Shown here piece by piece: positions 8,597 to 18,282 of a stretch of 64,000 bases of DNA. Numbering within the stretch: the stretch's first letter is position 1; every line of letters starts with the position of its first letter. Position numbers and translations under genes: made by a program. Source of the stretch: Fructilactobacillus hinvesii (GTDB lineage: Bacteria > Bacillota > Bacilli > Lactobacillales > Lactobacillaceae); assembly GCF_024029435.1 (NCBI RefSeq), contig NZ_CP097118.1, forward strand, positions 1,054,001-1,118,000. The letters are read 5' to 3'. The notes below the pieces were generated by a model, which was given only the letters and a program-made list of their open reading frames with translations, ran no database searches and had not been told where the DNA came from.

Positions 8597-11011
8597 CTAC
8601 ATAAAACTCTGGGGTTCCACGTCGATTGCAATCCGAAATCCCTTACGCACCTCTTTTTGAGAAATAGCTTGAATCCGATTTAGTGCTGCGGGTAATTGCC
8701 GATCGTGCTTGTACTTAACGATAATTTGATAATAATACCGATTCTTAATTCGGGCAATTGGTCGGGGAGTGGGACCGAGGATTTCGGTTGTCTGGGCAAC
8801 GTTATCATGTAATAAACTGGAAACCCGCCCGGCTTCTGCCGCAGCTTCCTTTTCCTTTAAAGCACTCACGGTGACCAATACGGTATAGAAATAGGGACTG
8901 TAACCGGCCAGATGGCGAAGTTGCATTTCTCTGTGGAAAAAGGCTTCATAATCCTGACGTTGAGCCAATTGAATCGCATAGTGCTCTGGATTAAAGGTTT
9001 GAATAATAACCTGACCGGCTTTTTCAGCTCGTCCGGCTCGCCCGGCTACCTGAGTCAGGAGATCAAAAGTTCGTTCGCTGGCACGAAAATCCGGCAATTC
9101 TAACCCAGTGTCTGCATTCAAAACTCCCACTAGGGTCACGTCTGGAAAATCCAATCCCTTCGCAATCATTTGTGTTCCTAACAAAATGTCGGCTTGGTGA
9201 GCACCAAATTGCTGTAAAATACGCCGATGAGCGCCTTTTTTTCGGGTCGTGTCAACGTCCATCCGTAAAATTCGGGTTTGCGGCAGTAACTGTTGCAGTT
9301 GTTGGGTTGCCTTCTCTGTTCCCGTTCCAAAGTAACGAATATGATGCCCATGACAATGAGGACATTCGGTCGGAATTGCCGTTTCATAGCCACAGTAATG
9401 ACATTTCATGGTGTGACTGTCGAGGTGCATAGTGAGTGAAATGTCACAATGCGGGCACTTTAAAACGTAGCCACAATCACGACACAACATGAAAGACGAA
9501 AAGCCCCGCCGGTTTAATAACAATACGGCTTGTTCATGTCGATCAATGGTAGCTTGAAGCGCCTGCAATAGCTCATTTGAAAATAAATCCCCCGTGCGTT
9601 CAAGGGCATTCGTCATATCAACCACTTGGATTTCCGGTAGCTGTTGCCCGTTAATCCGCTCTGGCAGTCGAAGAAGGTGGTAGACGTCCTTTTCAGCTCG
9701 AGCACGTGATTCTAAAGATGGGGTCGCACTCCCCAAAATCACCGGACAGTGATGATACTGCGCCCGCCAAAGAGCAATATCTCGCGTGTGGTAACGCGGG
9801 TTATCACTCTGTTTATAACTTGGGTCGTGCTCTTCATCCAAGATGATTAATCCCAGGTTTTGTAATGGTGCAAAAATAGCCGAACGGGCACCTACGACCA
9901 CCTGCGCTGTTCCTTCATTAATGCGCCGCCACTCATCATACTTCTCACCATTTGAGAGTCCACTATGTAAAATTGCTACCTGATCGCCAAACCGACGTTT
10001 CACCCGGGTCACCATTTGGGGAGTCAATGCAATTTCTGGGACTAACATTAGAGCTTGTTCGTCCTGATCTAATGCTCGCTGAATCGTTTGCAGATAAACC
10101 TCTGTCTTTCCAGATCCCGTCACCCCTTCTAGTAAAAAAGTAGTCGGTTGCTGGTCGGTAACGGCCGCATTAATCGTGCTAACCGCATGCTGTTGATCCG
10201 TCGTCAATCGTTTCGGTTGATCTCTGGCAATTGGATGTTGTTCTGGATTACGGTACTTTTCCACGGTGGTTTTGGTAATCCAACCACGGTTTTCAAAGTT
10301 TTTAATTACGGCTGGAGAAATGCCAGTCTGTTTGACTAATGTCCGTTGTTGCAGGGGCGTCTTTGGGTGTCGTTCCAACTGATTCAACAACGCTAGCTGG
10401 CCGGTGGCATTCTTGCGAATGGACTCCCGACACCGTTCAAAATCTTGAATCTGATTTAAGACCGCCAGTTCCGTTTTGGGTTTCGCTTGGTTATGCACCT
10501 GATACTGAATTTGCACCTGTCCTTGCTTACGCAATTCTGTCAAACGAGCTAGCTCCTGATTAGAAAAATGGTCTTGATCTAGCGGAATCGCATCCTGATG
10601 CGGAAAATGATCTAATAGCCACGGATCGGTAACAGGGGCCACTGGAACCACTAAAGTTTGATACTTAGCCTTCATTACGTTAGGTAACATGGTTAATAAA
10701 CAACTAATGCGAAAGGAATAGGTTGTCTCTGCTAACCACTGCGATAATTTAAGCAGTTCAGTATTTACCACTGGATGCAAATCCATCAAACTGGTAAGTG
10801 ATTTTAATTGCGTAGTAGCAGTTGCTGCTTTCTCAGTATCATGATCAACTTTCACTACAAACCCTTCCACCTTCCGGTTCCCCTTCCCGAAAGGAACTAC
10901 AACCCGCATTCCCGGTTGAATTTTTGTCTCCAGTTCTTTAGGAACAACATACGAATATGGAAGATTAGTTTGCATGGTGGGAACGTCCACGATTATTTCT
11001 GCAATTGTCAT
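8597..11011 (-). CDS. priA: Primosomal replication restart helicase PriA
   Basis: PriA recognises collapsed forks and restarts replication. The 804-residue protein has an N-terminal DNA-binding domain (residues 1-105), a helicase core with Walker A GVTGSGKTEVYLQ (near residue 295), DEEHD box and ATPSLESRA motif, a zinc-binding region with four CxxC pairs between helicase lobes (CRDC, CPHC, CHYC, CPHC), and the C-terminal domain. The ATG at 11011 is preceded by GGGAAGGGGG. It follows coaBC by 29 bases, the standard order in Bacillota. Confidence 0.96.
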   Translation of the reverse strand: MTIAEIIVDVPTMQTNLPYSYVVPKELETKIQPGMRVVVPFGKGNRKVEGFVVKVDHDTEKAATATTQLKSLTSLMDLHPVVNTELLKLSQWLAETTYSFRISCLLTMLPNVMKAKYQTLVVPVAPVTDPWLLDHFPHQDAIPLDQDHFSNQELARLTELRKQGQVQIQYQVHNQAKPKTELAVLNQIQDFERCRESIRKNATGQLALLNQLERHPKTPLQQRTLVKQTGISPAVIKNFENRGWITKTTVEKYRNPEQHPIARDQPKRLTTDQQHAVSTINAAVTDQQPTTFLLEGVTGSGKTEVYLQTIQRALDQDEQALMLVPEIALTPQMVTRVKRRFGDQVAILHSGLSNGEKYDEWRRINEGTAQVVVGARSAIFAPLQNLGLIILDEEHDPSYKQSDNPRYHTRDIALWRAQYHHCPVILGSATPSLESRARAEKDVYHLLRLPERINGQQLPEIQVVDMTNALERTGDLFSNELLQALQATIDRHEQAVLLLNRRGFSSFMLCRDCGYVLKCPHCDISLTMHLDSHTMKCHYCGYETAIPTECPHCHGHHIRYFGTGTEKATQQLQQLLPQTRILRMDVDTTRKKGAHRRILQQFGAHQADILLGTQMIAKGLDFPDVTLVGVLNADTGLELPDFRASERTFDLLTQVAGRAGRAEKAGQVIIQTFNPEHYAIQLAQRQDYEAFFHREMQLRHLAGYSPYFYTVLVTVSALKEKEAAAEAGRVSSLLHDNVAQTTEILGPTPRPIARIKNRYYYQIIVKYKHDRQLPAALNRIQAISQKEVRKGFRIAIDVEPQSFM

Positions 11012-11040
11012 GCTGTTCCCCCTTCCCTTGTTTTTAAAAA

Positions 11041-12237
11041 TTATGGTAGCTTCTTTTTGACTACCGTTAAAATGCGTTCCGCAATCTTGGTTTTAGCTTC
11101 CACTGGGGTTTGTTCCTTAAAACCATCTGCACCAATGATTGTGACCTGATTATTGTCACCATTAAAACCAATTTGCGGATTACTAACGTCGTTTAACACA
11201 ATTAAATCTACCCGTTTCTGGTGTAATTTTTTCATTGCGTTCTCACGTAAATTTTGGGTCTCAGCGGCAAAACCGACCACTAATTGCTGGGGTTGCTTTT
11301 TAGTTCCCATTTCTTGTAAAAGGTCATGATTAGCCTGTAGATGTAAGGTTAATTCCGCATTGGCTGCCGTTTTTTTTATCTTTTGGGAGGCTGTTTGCTG
11401 CGGGCGAAAATCACTAACAGCCGCCGCCATTAACAAAACATCTGTTTCTGGAAAAAAACGGTGTAACTGGGTTTCCATTTCACGAGCAGTTTGGACCCGG
11501 ACCAACTGAACTCCTGGTGGGGTTGGCAACGTAACGTTGGCACTAATCAAGGTAACCACGGCACCGTGTTGCTGGGCCACCTGTGCCAGTGCATACCCCA
11601 TCTTTCCTGACGAACGATTCGATAGATACCGAACCGGATCCAAAGCTTCTCTAGTACCGCCCGCGGTAATCAAAAGCCGTTTACCCTGCCAATCTTGCTT
11701 TGTCAGTGCTTTAGTAGCAGCTGCCATAATGGTCGGTGGTTCGGGCATTCGCCCCTCGGCCGCGTAGCCCTCTGCTAGAAAACCAATCTCCGGAGTGAGA
11801 ATTTGTACCCCATCCTGCTGTAACTGAACGCAGTTTCTCTTGGTAGCTGGATTATGCCACATTCCATCATTCATTGCTGGAACGATTAATTTTTTAGCAG
11901 TAGCTGCCAAAAAAGTGGTCGTTGCCAAAGAATCAGCAATCCCGTTAGCAGCTTTAGCAATAAAATCGGCCGAAGCTGGGGCCACCAAATTTAAATCTCC
12001 CCACTGGGCTGCTTCAACGTGAACTACTCCTTGGTTTGGCGACTGCCAGTCATCATCTATAAGAACCGGGTGACCGGCCAGAGTTTGAAACGTTAAAGGC
12101 GTGATAAATTCGGTCGCGGCCCGGGTCATTACTACAACAACATCTGCGCCCGCTTTTTTTAATAGCCGTAGCAAATAAACCGCTTTATAAGCGGCAATAC
12201 TACCCGTTATATATAGCGTAATTTTTTTCCCATTCAT
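11041..12237 (-). CDS. coaBC: Bifunctional CoaBC (PPC synthetase/decarboxylase)
   Basis: CoaBC makes 4'-phosphopantetheine by ligating cysteine to phosphopantothenate with CTP and decarboxylating the product. The N-terminal flavoprotein (CoaC) part shows ITGSIAAYKAV, the active-site His in VHVEAAQWGD (near residue 72) and PAMNDGMWHNPA (near residue 118). The CoaB part begins near residue 185 with the GKRLLITAGGTREALDPVR motif. Length is 398 residues, as usual. ATG 12237 is 6 bases after GGAG and preferred over ATG 12240. Together with coaE at 52 kb it covers two steps of CoA synthesis. A terminator separates it from rpoZ. Confidence 0.95.
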   Translation of the reverse strand: MNGKKITLYITGSIAAYKAVYLLRLLKKAGADVVVVMTRAATEFITPLTFQTLAGHPVLIDDDWQSPNQGVVHVEAAQWGDLNLVAPASADFIAKAANGIADSLATTTFLAATAKKLIVPAMNDGMWHNPATKRNCVQLQQDGVQILTPEIGFLAEGYAAEGRMPEPPTIMAAATKALTKQDWQGKRLLITAGGTREALDPVRYLSNRSSGKMGYALAQVAQQHGAVVTLISANVTLPTPPGVQLVRVQTAREMETQLHRFFPETDVLLMAAAVSDFRPQQTASQKIKKTAANAELTLHLQANHDLLQEMGTKKQPQQLVVGFAAETQNLRENAMKKLHQKRVDLIVLNDVSNPQIGFNGDNNQVTIIGADGFKEQTPVEAKTKIAERILTVVKKKLP

Positions 12238-12293
12238 CATTTACTCCATTTGCTTCGTTAATTTAATTATACCGAATTAAATTTTCAATTAAT

Positions 12294-12347
12294 AAAAAAG
12301 ACCACTACGCCTGGGGCCTAGCTATCCCACTACGTATGGTCTTTTTT
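12294..12347. terminator. Terminator after rpoZ
   Basis: AAAAAAGACCA and TGGTCTTTTTT flank a structured centre (ACTACG and CGTAGT also pair). T tracts occur in both directions; the minus-strand reading ends gmk-rpoZ. Confidence 0.85.
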
Positions 12348-12354
12348 GTTCTAA

Positions 12355-12552
12355 TTAGGCTTCGTTTTCAATCTTTAAAACCCCAGCCGCAATTTCTTCT
12401 AAAGCCTTGCCAACTGATTTAGAGTTTTCGTAATGACTAAGTAATGGAGCAGCTCCTTGGTCGAGTTCCTCGGCCCGTTTACTTGCTAACATTACCAACG
12501 AATAACGAGAATCTACGATTTTTAATAAATCATCAATTGATGGATACAGCAT
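12355..12552 (-). CDS. rpoZ: RNA polymerase omega subunit
   Basis: Omega helps assemble RNA polymerase by binding the beta-prime subunit. The 65-residue protein matches the short Bacillota form, with [20 protein letters not shown] at the start, KRAEEL in the middle and a KALEEIAAG motif at the C-terminal helix. It follows gmk with a one-base TAATG overlap, a conserved pairing, and is the last gene before a terminator. Confidence 0.95.
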   Translation of the reverse strand: MLYPSIDDLLKIVDSRYSLVMLASKRAEELDQGAAPLLSHYENSKSVGKALEEIAAGVLKIENEA

Positions 12553-13169
12553 TAGATTTCATCTCCTAAACTATCTAGATAATCTGGCATGACTCGTTTG
12601 ACCTTTAACCGTTCACTACGAACGATATCTTTAATCTGATTAACAGCATTCTCAATTTTATCATTGACCACGGCATAATCATAGTTTTGCATCATATGAA
12701 TTTCTTTACTAGCCGTTTGAATTCGTTTGTTAATCACTTCTAAATCATCTGTGCCCCGACCCACGAGCCGACTCCGCAATTCTTTAATGTCTGGCGGTGT
12801 CAAAAAGATGAAAATGCCATCGGGACAATTAGCCCGCACTTGTAGCGCTCCGTTTACTTCGATTTCTAAGAAAACATCATGTCCGGCTTCTAGTTGCTGG
12901 TTAACGTAGTTCAGTGGAGTCCCATAATAATTATCCACGTACTTAGCGTACTCTAGCATCTCTCCGTTTTTAATGTGATCTTCAAACTCTTCTTTAGAAA
13001 CAAAATAGTAATCAACCCCATTTTGTTCACCGTCGCGCGGTTGTCTCGTGGTCATTGAAATTGAATAGTTAAAATCAACGTTTGGATCCTCAAATAGTGC
13101 TTTTCGTACCGTTCCTTTTCCAACCCCAGATGGACCAGAAAGAACAATTAACATCCCGCGTTTTGTCAA
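12552..13169 (-). CDS. gmk: Guanylate kinase
   Basis: Gmk phosphorylates GMP to GDP and also buffers ppGpp metabolism. The 205-residue protein has P-loop GPSGVGKGT (near residues 12-20), the GMP-binding [20 protein letters not shown] segment and the lid [10 protein letters not shown] use TTG at 13169 because it gives the usual [15 protein letters not shown] start and lies 6-7 bases from a GGGGCGG ribosome site. ATG at 13154 is the alternative but is too close to the P-loop. The leader contains a strong hairpin (13172-13218) that includes the ribosome site. Confidence 0.94.
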   Translation of the reverse strand: MTKRGMLIVLSGPSGVGKGTVRKALFEDPNVDFNYSISMTTRQPRDGEQNGVDYYFVSKEEFEDHIKNGEMLEYAKYVDNYYGTPLNYVNQQLEAGHDVFLEIEVNGALQVRANCPDGIFIFLTPPDIKELRSRLVGRGTDDLEVINKRIQTASKEIHMMQNYDYAVVNDKIENAVNQIKDIVRSERLKVKRVMPDYLDSLGDEI

Positions 13170-13171
13170 TT

Positions 13172-13218
13172 AAACCGCCCCTTCATCAATATGCTTATTA
13201 ATAACATTATGGCGGTTT
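13172..13218 (-). promoter_or_regulatory. Hairpin in the gmk leader covering the ribosome site
   Basis: AAACCGCC (13172-13179) and GGCGGTTT (13211-13218) are perfect 8-bp complements. Between them a near-palindrome centred on TTATTAATAA can form an inner stem. On the minus-strand RNA the 3' arm holds the GGGGCGG ribosome site of gmk, only bases before the TTG start. It has no good T tract on the minus strand, so a translation-control hairpin is as likely as a terminator of recN. Confidence 0.5.
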
Positions 13219-13239
13219 TAGGTCAAATAATCAATAGCA

Positions 13240-14943
13240 TTATGCTTCTGCTTGCTTGGCCTTTTCAGCTAAATTCAACAATTCTTGAGCGTGTTCCAAC
13301 GTTAGTTTAGTCACAGTTGTCCCAGCCAACATCCGGGCTAACTCATTCACCCGCTTCTTTCCGGAAATTGGTTCAATCGTGGTTTCCGTTCGGCCGTTCT
13401 GATCAACGTGTTTTTCAATGTAATCCTGGTGATCAGCCATCGCAGCCACTTGCGGTAAGTGAGTAATGCAAAGCGCCTGCGACTTTAAGCTGATGCCATG
13501 AATCTTATCCGCAATCGCTTGGGCGACCCGACCAGAGACTCCGGTATCCACTTCGTCAAAGATAATTGAAGTTACTCCCTGCACTCGAGAAAAAATCGTT
13601 TTGAGTGCCAGCATAATCCGAGATAGTTCTCCTCCAGAAGCAATTTTATTCAAAGGAAGCATTGCCTCCCCTGGATTAGTACGGAGGTAAAATTCTACAG
13701 TTTCAATCCCAGTCGCATTAAAATGTCCCGCCGGCAGACTATTAAACCGGGCTTCAAATTCGGTTTTCTCCATGTACAAATCCGCTAGTTGCTGGTGAAT
13801 TGCCTTGGTCAGGTCTTTGGCACCCTGATGTCTAATTTTCATCAACTGGGCTCCCAGTTGGTTCAAGCTAGTTTCAGTGGCTTTTAATTGTGCTTCTAAA
13901 TCATTACCGTTGTGGTTTTCTGCCTGCATATCAGCTAATTCAGCCGAAATTTTGTCATAGTAAGCCAAGATTTGTTCAATGGAATCCCCATATTTGCGCT
14001 TTAATTCAAAGATTGTATTTAACCGGGCCTCTACCTCATCGAGCCGGCCTTGATCAAATTCCAAAGAATCTAGCTGATTAGAAATTTCACCAGTTGCATC
14101 TTGGAGCATGTAGTACGCGCCCTTAATGTTCTCTGCAATTTGTTTAAACTCGTCTCCTAACCGTTCAACCGACTCAATGGCTCCCATCGAATCACCAATC
14201 ATATCTAAAGGACTAATCGTTTCGTCTCCTTCGATATCCGCTAGACTTTGACTAAGACTATTGCTGATGGTCTGAAAGTTATTCAGCCGATCTCGTTCTC
14301 GCAACAGTTCTTCTTCTTCTCCATCGGTTAAATCAGCTTTTTCAATTTCATTCACCTGATACTGCAACATGTCAAAACGCTGAGCTCGGGCTTTCTCATT
14401 CTGGCTTTGATTGCGAAGGGCACGACTAATCTTTTGGTATTTATCAAAAGTGGTTTGATATTTTGCCAACGTTGGTTGTAGTTTAGAGCCGATAAATTCA
14501 TCCAGTAAACTTAAGTGCTGATCAGGCTGCATCAACGCTTGATGTTCGTTTTGCCCATAGATATCAACCAGCGTCTCTCCAATTTGCTTCAAAGTCGTCG
14601 TATTCACGAGCATCCCATTCACCCGACAGATGTTGCGTCCATTCCGATACAGTTCGCGCTGCAAAATAATGTTGTCATCATCATGATCAATGCCAAATTC
14701 ATCCAACTTTTGTTCTGCAATCCCAGCTGGCGGAACTTGAAACAGCCCCTGCAGCACCGCTTTGTTAGCCCCAGTTCGAATGAAATGTTGAGAACCACGT
14801 CCTCCGGCTAGTAGACCAACGGCATCAATAATAATGGATTTCCCGGCACCAGTTTCACCCGTTAAAACCGTCATGCCAGTTTCAAAGTTTACTGCCAGTT
14901 GCTCAATAATCGCAAAATTTTTAATTGAAATTTCTTTTAACAT
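13240..14943 (-). CDS. recN: DNA repair ATPase RecN
   Basis: RecN is an SMC-like ATPase that acts early at double-strand breaks. The 567-residue protein has the N-terminal half ATPase with P-loop TGETGAGKSIIIDAV (near residue 28), a central coiled-coil arm (about 155-370), and the C-terminal half with SGGELSRIMLALK signature and DEVDTGVSG Walker B. ATG 14943 (MLKEISIKNFAI) follows AGAAGG at good distance; an in-frame TTG at 14961 would cover that site and is rejected. Upstream is tlyA; argR, normally between the two, is absent. Confidence 0.95.
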   Translation of the reverse strand: MLKEISIKNFAIIEQLAVNFETGMTVLTGETGAGKSIIIDAVGLLAGGRGSQHFIRTGANKAVLQGLFQVPPAGIAEQKLDEFGIDHDDDNIILQRELYRNGRNICRVNGMLVNTTTLKQIGETLVDIYGQNEHQALMQPDQHLSLLDEFIGSKLQPTLAKYQTTFDKYQKISRALRNQSQNEKARAQRFDMLQYQVNEIEKADLTDGEEEELLRERDRLNNFQTISNSLSQSLADIEGDETISPLDMIGDSMGAIESVERLGDEFKQIAENIKGAYYMLQDATGEISNQLDSLEFDQGRLDEVEARLNTIFELKRKYGDSIEQILAYYDKISAELADMQAENHNGNDLEAQLKATETSLNQLGAQLMKIRHQGAKDLTKAIHQQLADLYMEKTEFEARFNSLPAGHFNATGIETVEFYLRTNPGEAMLPLNKIASGGELSRIMLALKTIFSRVQGVTSIIFDEVDTGVSGRVAQAIADKIHGISLKSQALCITHLPQVAAMADHQDYIEKHVDQNGRTETTIEPISGKKRVNELARMLAGTTVTKLTLEHAQELLNLAEKAKQAEA

Positions 14944-14971
14944 ACCATCACCTTCTTTCAATCAAGCCAGT

Positions 14972-15790
14972 TTACTTCCGTAACGTTTTATACGCTTGGT
15001 CTTGAACGGCGGGAATCGAAATTTCGGGATTAATGGTTGGTCGTTCGTTGGCTTGTAGGTGTACCAAGAATTCGATGTTTCCTTCTCCACCGGTAATGGG
15101 GGAAAAGTCCAAATTTAACACGGAAAATCCAGCAGCAACTGCATACTGGAAGACATTCTCAATGACTGCGCGATGAACGGCAGGATCTCGCACAATTCCG
15201 TGCTTGCCGACGTGTTCCCGCCCGGCTTCAAATTGAGGCTTAATCAGGGCCACCACTTCTCCATCGGGTTGTAAAATCGGTTTAAGGGGATTTAGAATCA
15301 ATCTTAGTGAAATAAACGAAACATCGATTGAAGCAAACGCTGGCTGTCCCGCAGTGAAATCAGTGGGTTTACTGTACCGAAAATTGGTGTTTTCCATTAC
15401 GATTACCCGAGGATCATTGCGTAGTTTCCATACCAGTTGATTCGTACCTACGTCCAAGGCATAACTTAACCGTGCTCCATTTTGCAACATCACATCTGTA
15501 AAGCCTCCGGTCGAAGACCCAATGTCTAAGACAATCTGATCTGACACCGAAATTTGAAAAGAGTCGAGGGCTTTCGCTAATTTTAGGCCCCCTCGACTAA
15601 CATATGGCATCACATTACCCTTTAGATGCAGTTTGGTCTCACTTGGGATCTTCATCCCAGGTTTATCTAGACGCTGTTCCTTTTCATCTAAGACCTCCCC
15701 CGCCATTACAGCTCGTTTGGCCTGTTCGCGGCTTGTAAACAAGCCTTGTTGTACTAAGAGAACGTCAATTCGTTCTTTTTCTTTTGCCAT
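14972..15790 (-). CDS. tlyA: TlyA family rRNA methyltransferase (YqxC)
   Basis: TlyA-family proteins are S4-FtsJ methyltransferases; the characterised actinobacterial enzyme 2'-O-methylates rRNA, while the exact target in Bacillota is less clear. The 272-residue protein has an S4 RNA-binding domain (residues 5-65, with ERIDVLLVQQGLFTSREQAKRA) and a Rossmann domain with DIGSSTGGFTDVML (near residue 90) and FASIDVSFISL. Annotations as haemolysin are historical. It follows ispA by 11 bases and precedes recN, an order conserved in Bacillota. Confidence 0.93.
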   Translation of the reverse strand: MAKEKERIDVLLVQQGLFTSREQAKRAVMAGEVLDEKEQRLDKPGMKIPSETKLHLKGNVMPYVSRGGLKLAKALDSFQISVSDQIVLDIGSSTGGFTDVMLQNGARLSYALDVGTNQLVWKLRNDPRVIVMENTNFRYSKPTDFTAGQPAFASIDVSFISLRLILNPLKPILQPDGEVVALIKPQFEAGREHVGKHGIVRDPAVHRAVIENVFQYAVAAGFSVLNLDFSPITGGEGNIEFLVHLQANERPTINPEISIPAVQDQAYKTLRK

Positions 15791-15801
15791 CGCATCGGTT
15801 C

Positions 15802-16656
15802 CTATTCTTTAAAATACGTTAAAAAACTCTGTAGCAATTCGGAATTAGAAAGGGGTTTAAGAGCCGCTTCTCCTGCCGCAATTGTCTCATGAAGGACCTG
15901 ATGAGCCTGCTGGCTGCCTAATAAGTTTACATAAGTGTTTTTTCCAGCATCCTCATCTGTCTCGGATTGTTCATCAAGTAAGTCATCATAAATTTGAAAG
16001 GCAACGCCAAACTGCCAAGCAAATTTTGCGAACCGGTCCCGCTCTTCAGAAGTTGCTTGCCCCATTACTGCTCCAGCCATCACGCTGTAATAAAACAACG
16101 CCCCGGTCTTTTTGCGGTCTAAATCCTGAAGCGCAGTTACCGCTAGCTGCTTCCCCGTAGCTTCCATATCAATCAGTTGCCCCGCTACCATTCCTTTAGA
16201 ACCCGCTGCCTCAGCCAACAAGCGTACTAATTCAGCAATCTGAGTAGCTGGGAGTCCACTACTGGCCAAAGTGGTAAAGGCATCCGTCAGTAAACCATCC
16301 CCCGTTAAAACCGCCTGAGCCGTTCCAAACTGTTTATGGCTAGCTAACTTACCACGTCGATAGTCACTATCATCCATTTCCGGAAGATCATCATGAATCA
16401 AGGAATAGGTATGCACCATTTCTACTGCCACACTAGCTTGTAATGGCTCCGCTGTAATCGGGGTTTGCAGGGTTACTAACGTTGCCAGCGTTAGTAACGG
16501 CCGTAATCTTTTTCCCCCCGCAAGTAAAGAATAAGCTAGTGATTGTTGTAATGACGGTTCCGTGGTTTCGTTTGCAATGATTGTCTTTAACTGAGATTCG
16601 ATTTGGGGACGATACCGTTGTGTAAATGCAGTTAAGGTAGTTGATTTTAAATTCAT
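15802..16656 (-). CDS. ispA: Short-chain polyprenyl (farnesyl) diphosphate synthase
   Basis: The enzyme condenses isopentenyl diphosphate with allylic diphosphates to geranyl or farnesyl diphosphate, the precursor of undecaprenyl lipid carriers. The 284-residue all-helical protein has the first Asp-rich motif DDLPEMDD (near residues 82-89), RRGK, the second motif DDLLD (near 222) and a GGKRLRP substrate-binding motif (near 49-55). It starts with a TAATG overlap with xseB. No dxs gene follows, consistent with isopentenyl diphosphate made by the mevalonate route in lactic acid bacteria. Confidence 0.94.
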   Translation of the reverse strand: MNLKSTTLTAFTQRYRPQIESQLKTIIANETTEPSLQQSLAYSLLAGGKRLRPLLTLATLVTLQTPITAEPLQASVAVEMVHTYSLIHDDLPEMDDSDYRRGKLASHKQFGTAQAVLTGDGLLTDAFTTLASSGLPATQIAELVRLLAEAAGSKGMVAGQLIDMEATGKQLAVTALQDLDRKKTGALFYYSVMAGAVMGQATSEERDRFAKFAWQFGVAFQIYDDLLDEQSETDEDAGKNTYVNLLGSQQAHQVLHETIAAGEAALKPLSNSELLQSFLTYFKE

Positions 16657-16934
16657 TAAAACGGAACATCTCCATCTGTCTGACTCTCACCATTGGCCTG
16701 CTTTTCGTAACCCTTATCCCGCGTGAATGGTACTTCTTCTCCGTCAGGATTCATCATTTTAGTCAGAGTGTCTTCAGCATTTTGTAACGTTTGTTGCATA
16801 GTTTGACTTAGTTTAACTCCCGCTTGAAACTCACTTAAAGCCTTTTCCAAAGGAACGTTGCCATTCTGGAGTTCCTGTACAATTTGTTCTAAGCGTTGCA
16901 TGTTTTCTTCAAAAGTGGGTTTATTGGTTGGCAT
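16656..16934 (-). CDS. xseB: Exodeoxyribonuclease VII small subunit
   Basis: XseB binds the coiled-coil arms of XseA and tunes the single-strand-specific exonuclease. The 92-residue chain has the family pattern [18 protein letters not shown] followed by [15 protein letters not shown] in two helices, with a longer charged tail ending in DGDVPF. I start at ATG 16934, behind AAAAGGAGATCATC; longer readings into xseA have no ribosome site. It overlaps the end of xseA by 14 bases and touches ispA by one base. Confidence 0.94.
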   Translation of the reverse strand: MPTNKPTFEENMQRLEQIVQELQNGNVPLEKALSEFQAGVKLSQTMQQTLQNAEDTLTKMMNPDGEEVPFTRDKGYEKQANGESQTDGDVPF

Positions 16935-18282
16935 GATGATCTCCTTTTGCTGGTTGAATCTTTGTAATGTCTGCAGTAGCATTGCCATCACTAAAAGCAA
17001 TCGTTACCTGTTCGCCCGGTTGGACCTGCTGTACGGATTTTATTAACTGCTGTTGTTGATTATGCACCAAACTATAACCCCGGCTCATAATCTTAAGTGG
17101 ACTCAGATGGTCTAATGCTGACACGTTAGCACGCAGCTGTTCTTGCTGCTGCTGTAGTTGCGCTGTCATCGCCTGTTCTAAATTCTGACGTTGATAGTTT
17201 AACTCCCGCCGTTCCTGTTGAATTAGATTGTGAGGAGAATTAGCCGTTAAATTACTACTAGCCAGGGCTAACCGATTTTGCTGTTCCGTTACAATCCGCT
17301 GCATTTCCTGTTGTAATCGTTCGGTTAATTGATCGCGTTGTTGAATGTAAGTTTCATATAACCGTTGGGGTTGTTGAAAAACATAAGTTTGCCGCAACTG
17401 ATCCAAGCGTTGCTGTTGTAGCTGGAGAATGTGATTCATACTGGTCCCGAGCGTTGCTTGCCAGGTTTGCAGTTGTGCTAACACATCACTTAAAACAGGC
17501 GAAGCTAACACACCGGCTTGTGTAGGGGTTGAGGCACGGACATCCGCAACTAAATCGGCAATGGTATTATCCGTTTGATGCCCCACCGAAGAAATAATGG
17601 GAACTTGGCTAGCATAAATCGCACGAGCCACGCTCTCTTCGTTAAAAGGCCATAAATCCTCGATGGATCCACCTCCCCGACCAATGATTAATGTATCAAA
17701 ATTACCTAATTGGTTGACTCGTTCAATCTGGGCTACGATTTCTCCGGCAGCATTCTCACCTTGGACGGCTGCTGGAAAGAGAACCACTTGAATTTTGGGA
17801 TCGCGCTTGCGCACCGCATCAATGATGTCACGAATCACCGCCCCACTTTGCGATGTTACTACTGCAATTCGTTGTGGATATTGGGGCAGTGGTTGTTTGT
17901 GTTCAGGAGCAAAAAGACCTTCTTGATATAACTTTTGTTTTAGTTGTTCATAGGCGACATACAGATTGCCGACCCCATCTGGTTCCATTCCTTCCACGTA
18001 AATCTGATACTGACCACTCCTCGGGAAGGTCGAAATTCGGCCGGTAATTAGAACCTTCATTCCTTCTTCTGGCGCAAACTTAACCTTTGCAAACTGACCC
18101 TTCCACATCACAGCACTAATTACAGATTGATCATCCTTCACGCTAAAGTACTGATGCCCCGGTCGTTTTCGCCAGTTAGAAATTTCTCCCGTTAAATAAA
18201 CCCGCTTTAAATAGGGATCGCGTTCGAATTTCCGTTTAATGTATTGATTTAAAGCAGTTACGGTTAAATATTCATGTTGCAT
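16921..18282 (-). CDS. xseA: Exodeoxyribonuclease VII large subunit
   Basis: XseA is the catalytic subunit that degrades single-stranded DNA to short oligonucleotides. The 453-residue protein has an N-terminal OB fold (residues 1-100, [22 protein letters not shown] start), the catalytic domain with [14 protein letters not shown] (near residue 142), [13 protein letters not shown] and [12 protein letters not shown], then a long Gln-rich coiled coil (about 270-400). It follows folD immediately, and is translationally linked to xseB. Confidence 0.95.
   Translation of the reverse strand: MQHEYLTVTALNQYIKRKFERDPYLKRVYLTGEISNWRKRPGHQYFSVKDDQSVISAVMWKGQFAKVKFAPEEGMKVLITGRISTFPRSGQYQIYVEGMEPDGVGNLYVAYEQLKQKLYQEGLFAPEHKQPLPQYPQRIAVVTSQSGAVIRDIIDAVRKRDPKIQVVLFPAAVQGENAAGEIVAQIERVNQLGNFDTLIIGRGGGSIEDLWPFNEESVARAIYASQVPIISSVGHQTDNTIADLVADVRASTPTQAGVLASPVLSDVLAQLQTWQATLGTSMNHILQLQQQRLDQLRQTYVFQQPQRLYETYIQQRDQLTERLQQEMQRIVTEQQNRLALASSNLTANSPHNLIQQERRELNYQRQNLEQAMTAQLQQQQEQLRANVSALDHLSPLKIMSRGYSLVHNQQQQLIKSVQQVQPGEQVTIAFSDGNATADITKIQPAKGDHHANQ

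Noticed and set aside
8912..10563. Plus-strand frames opposite priA
   Set aside because: They are antisense to conserved helicase and zinc motifs and have no ribosome site or family match.
15802..16000. A missing dxs gene after ispA as a sign of gene loss
   Set aside because: Lactic acid bacteria use the mevalonate route, so absence of dxs at this locus is expected.
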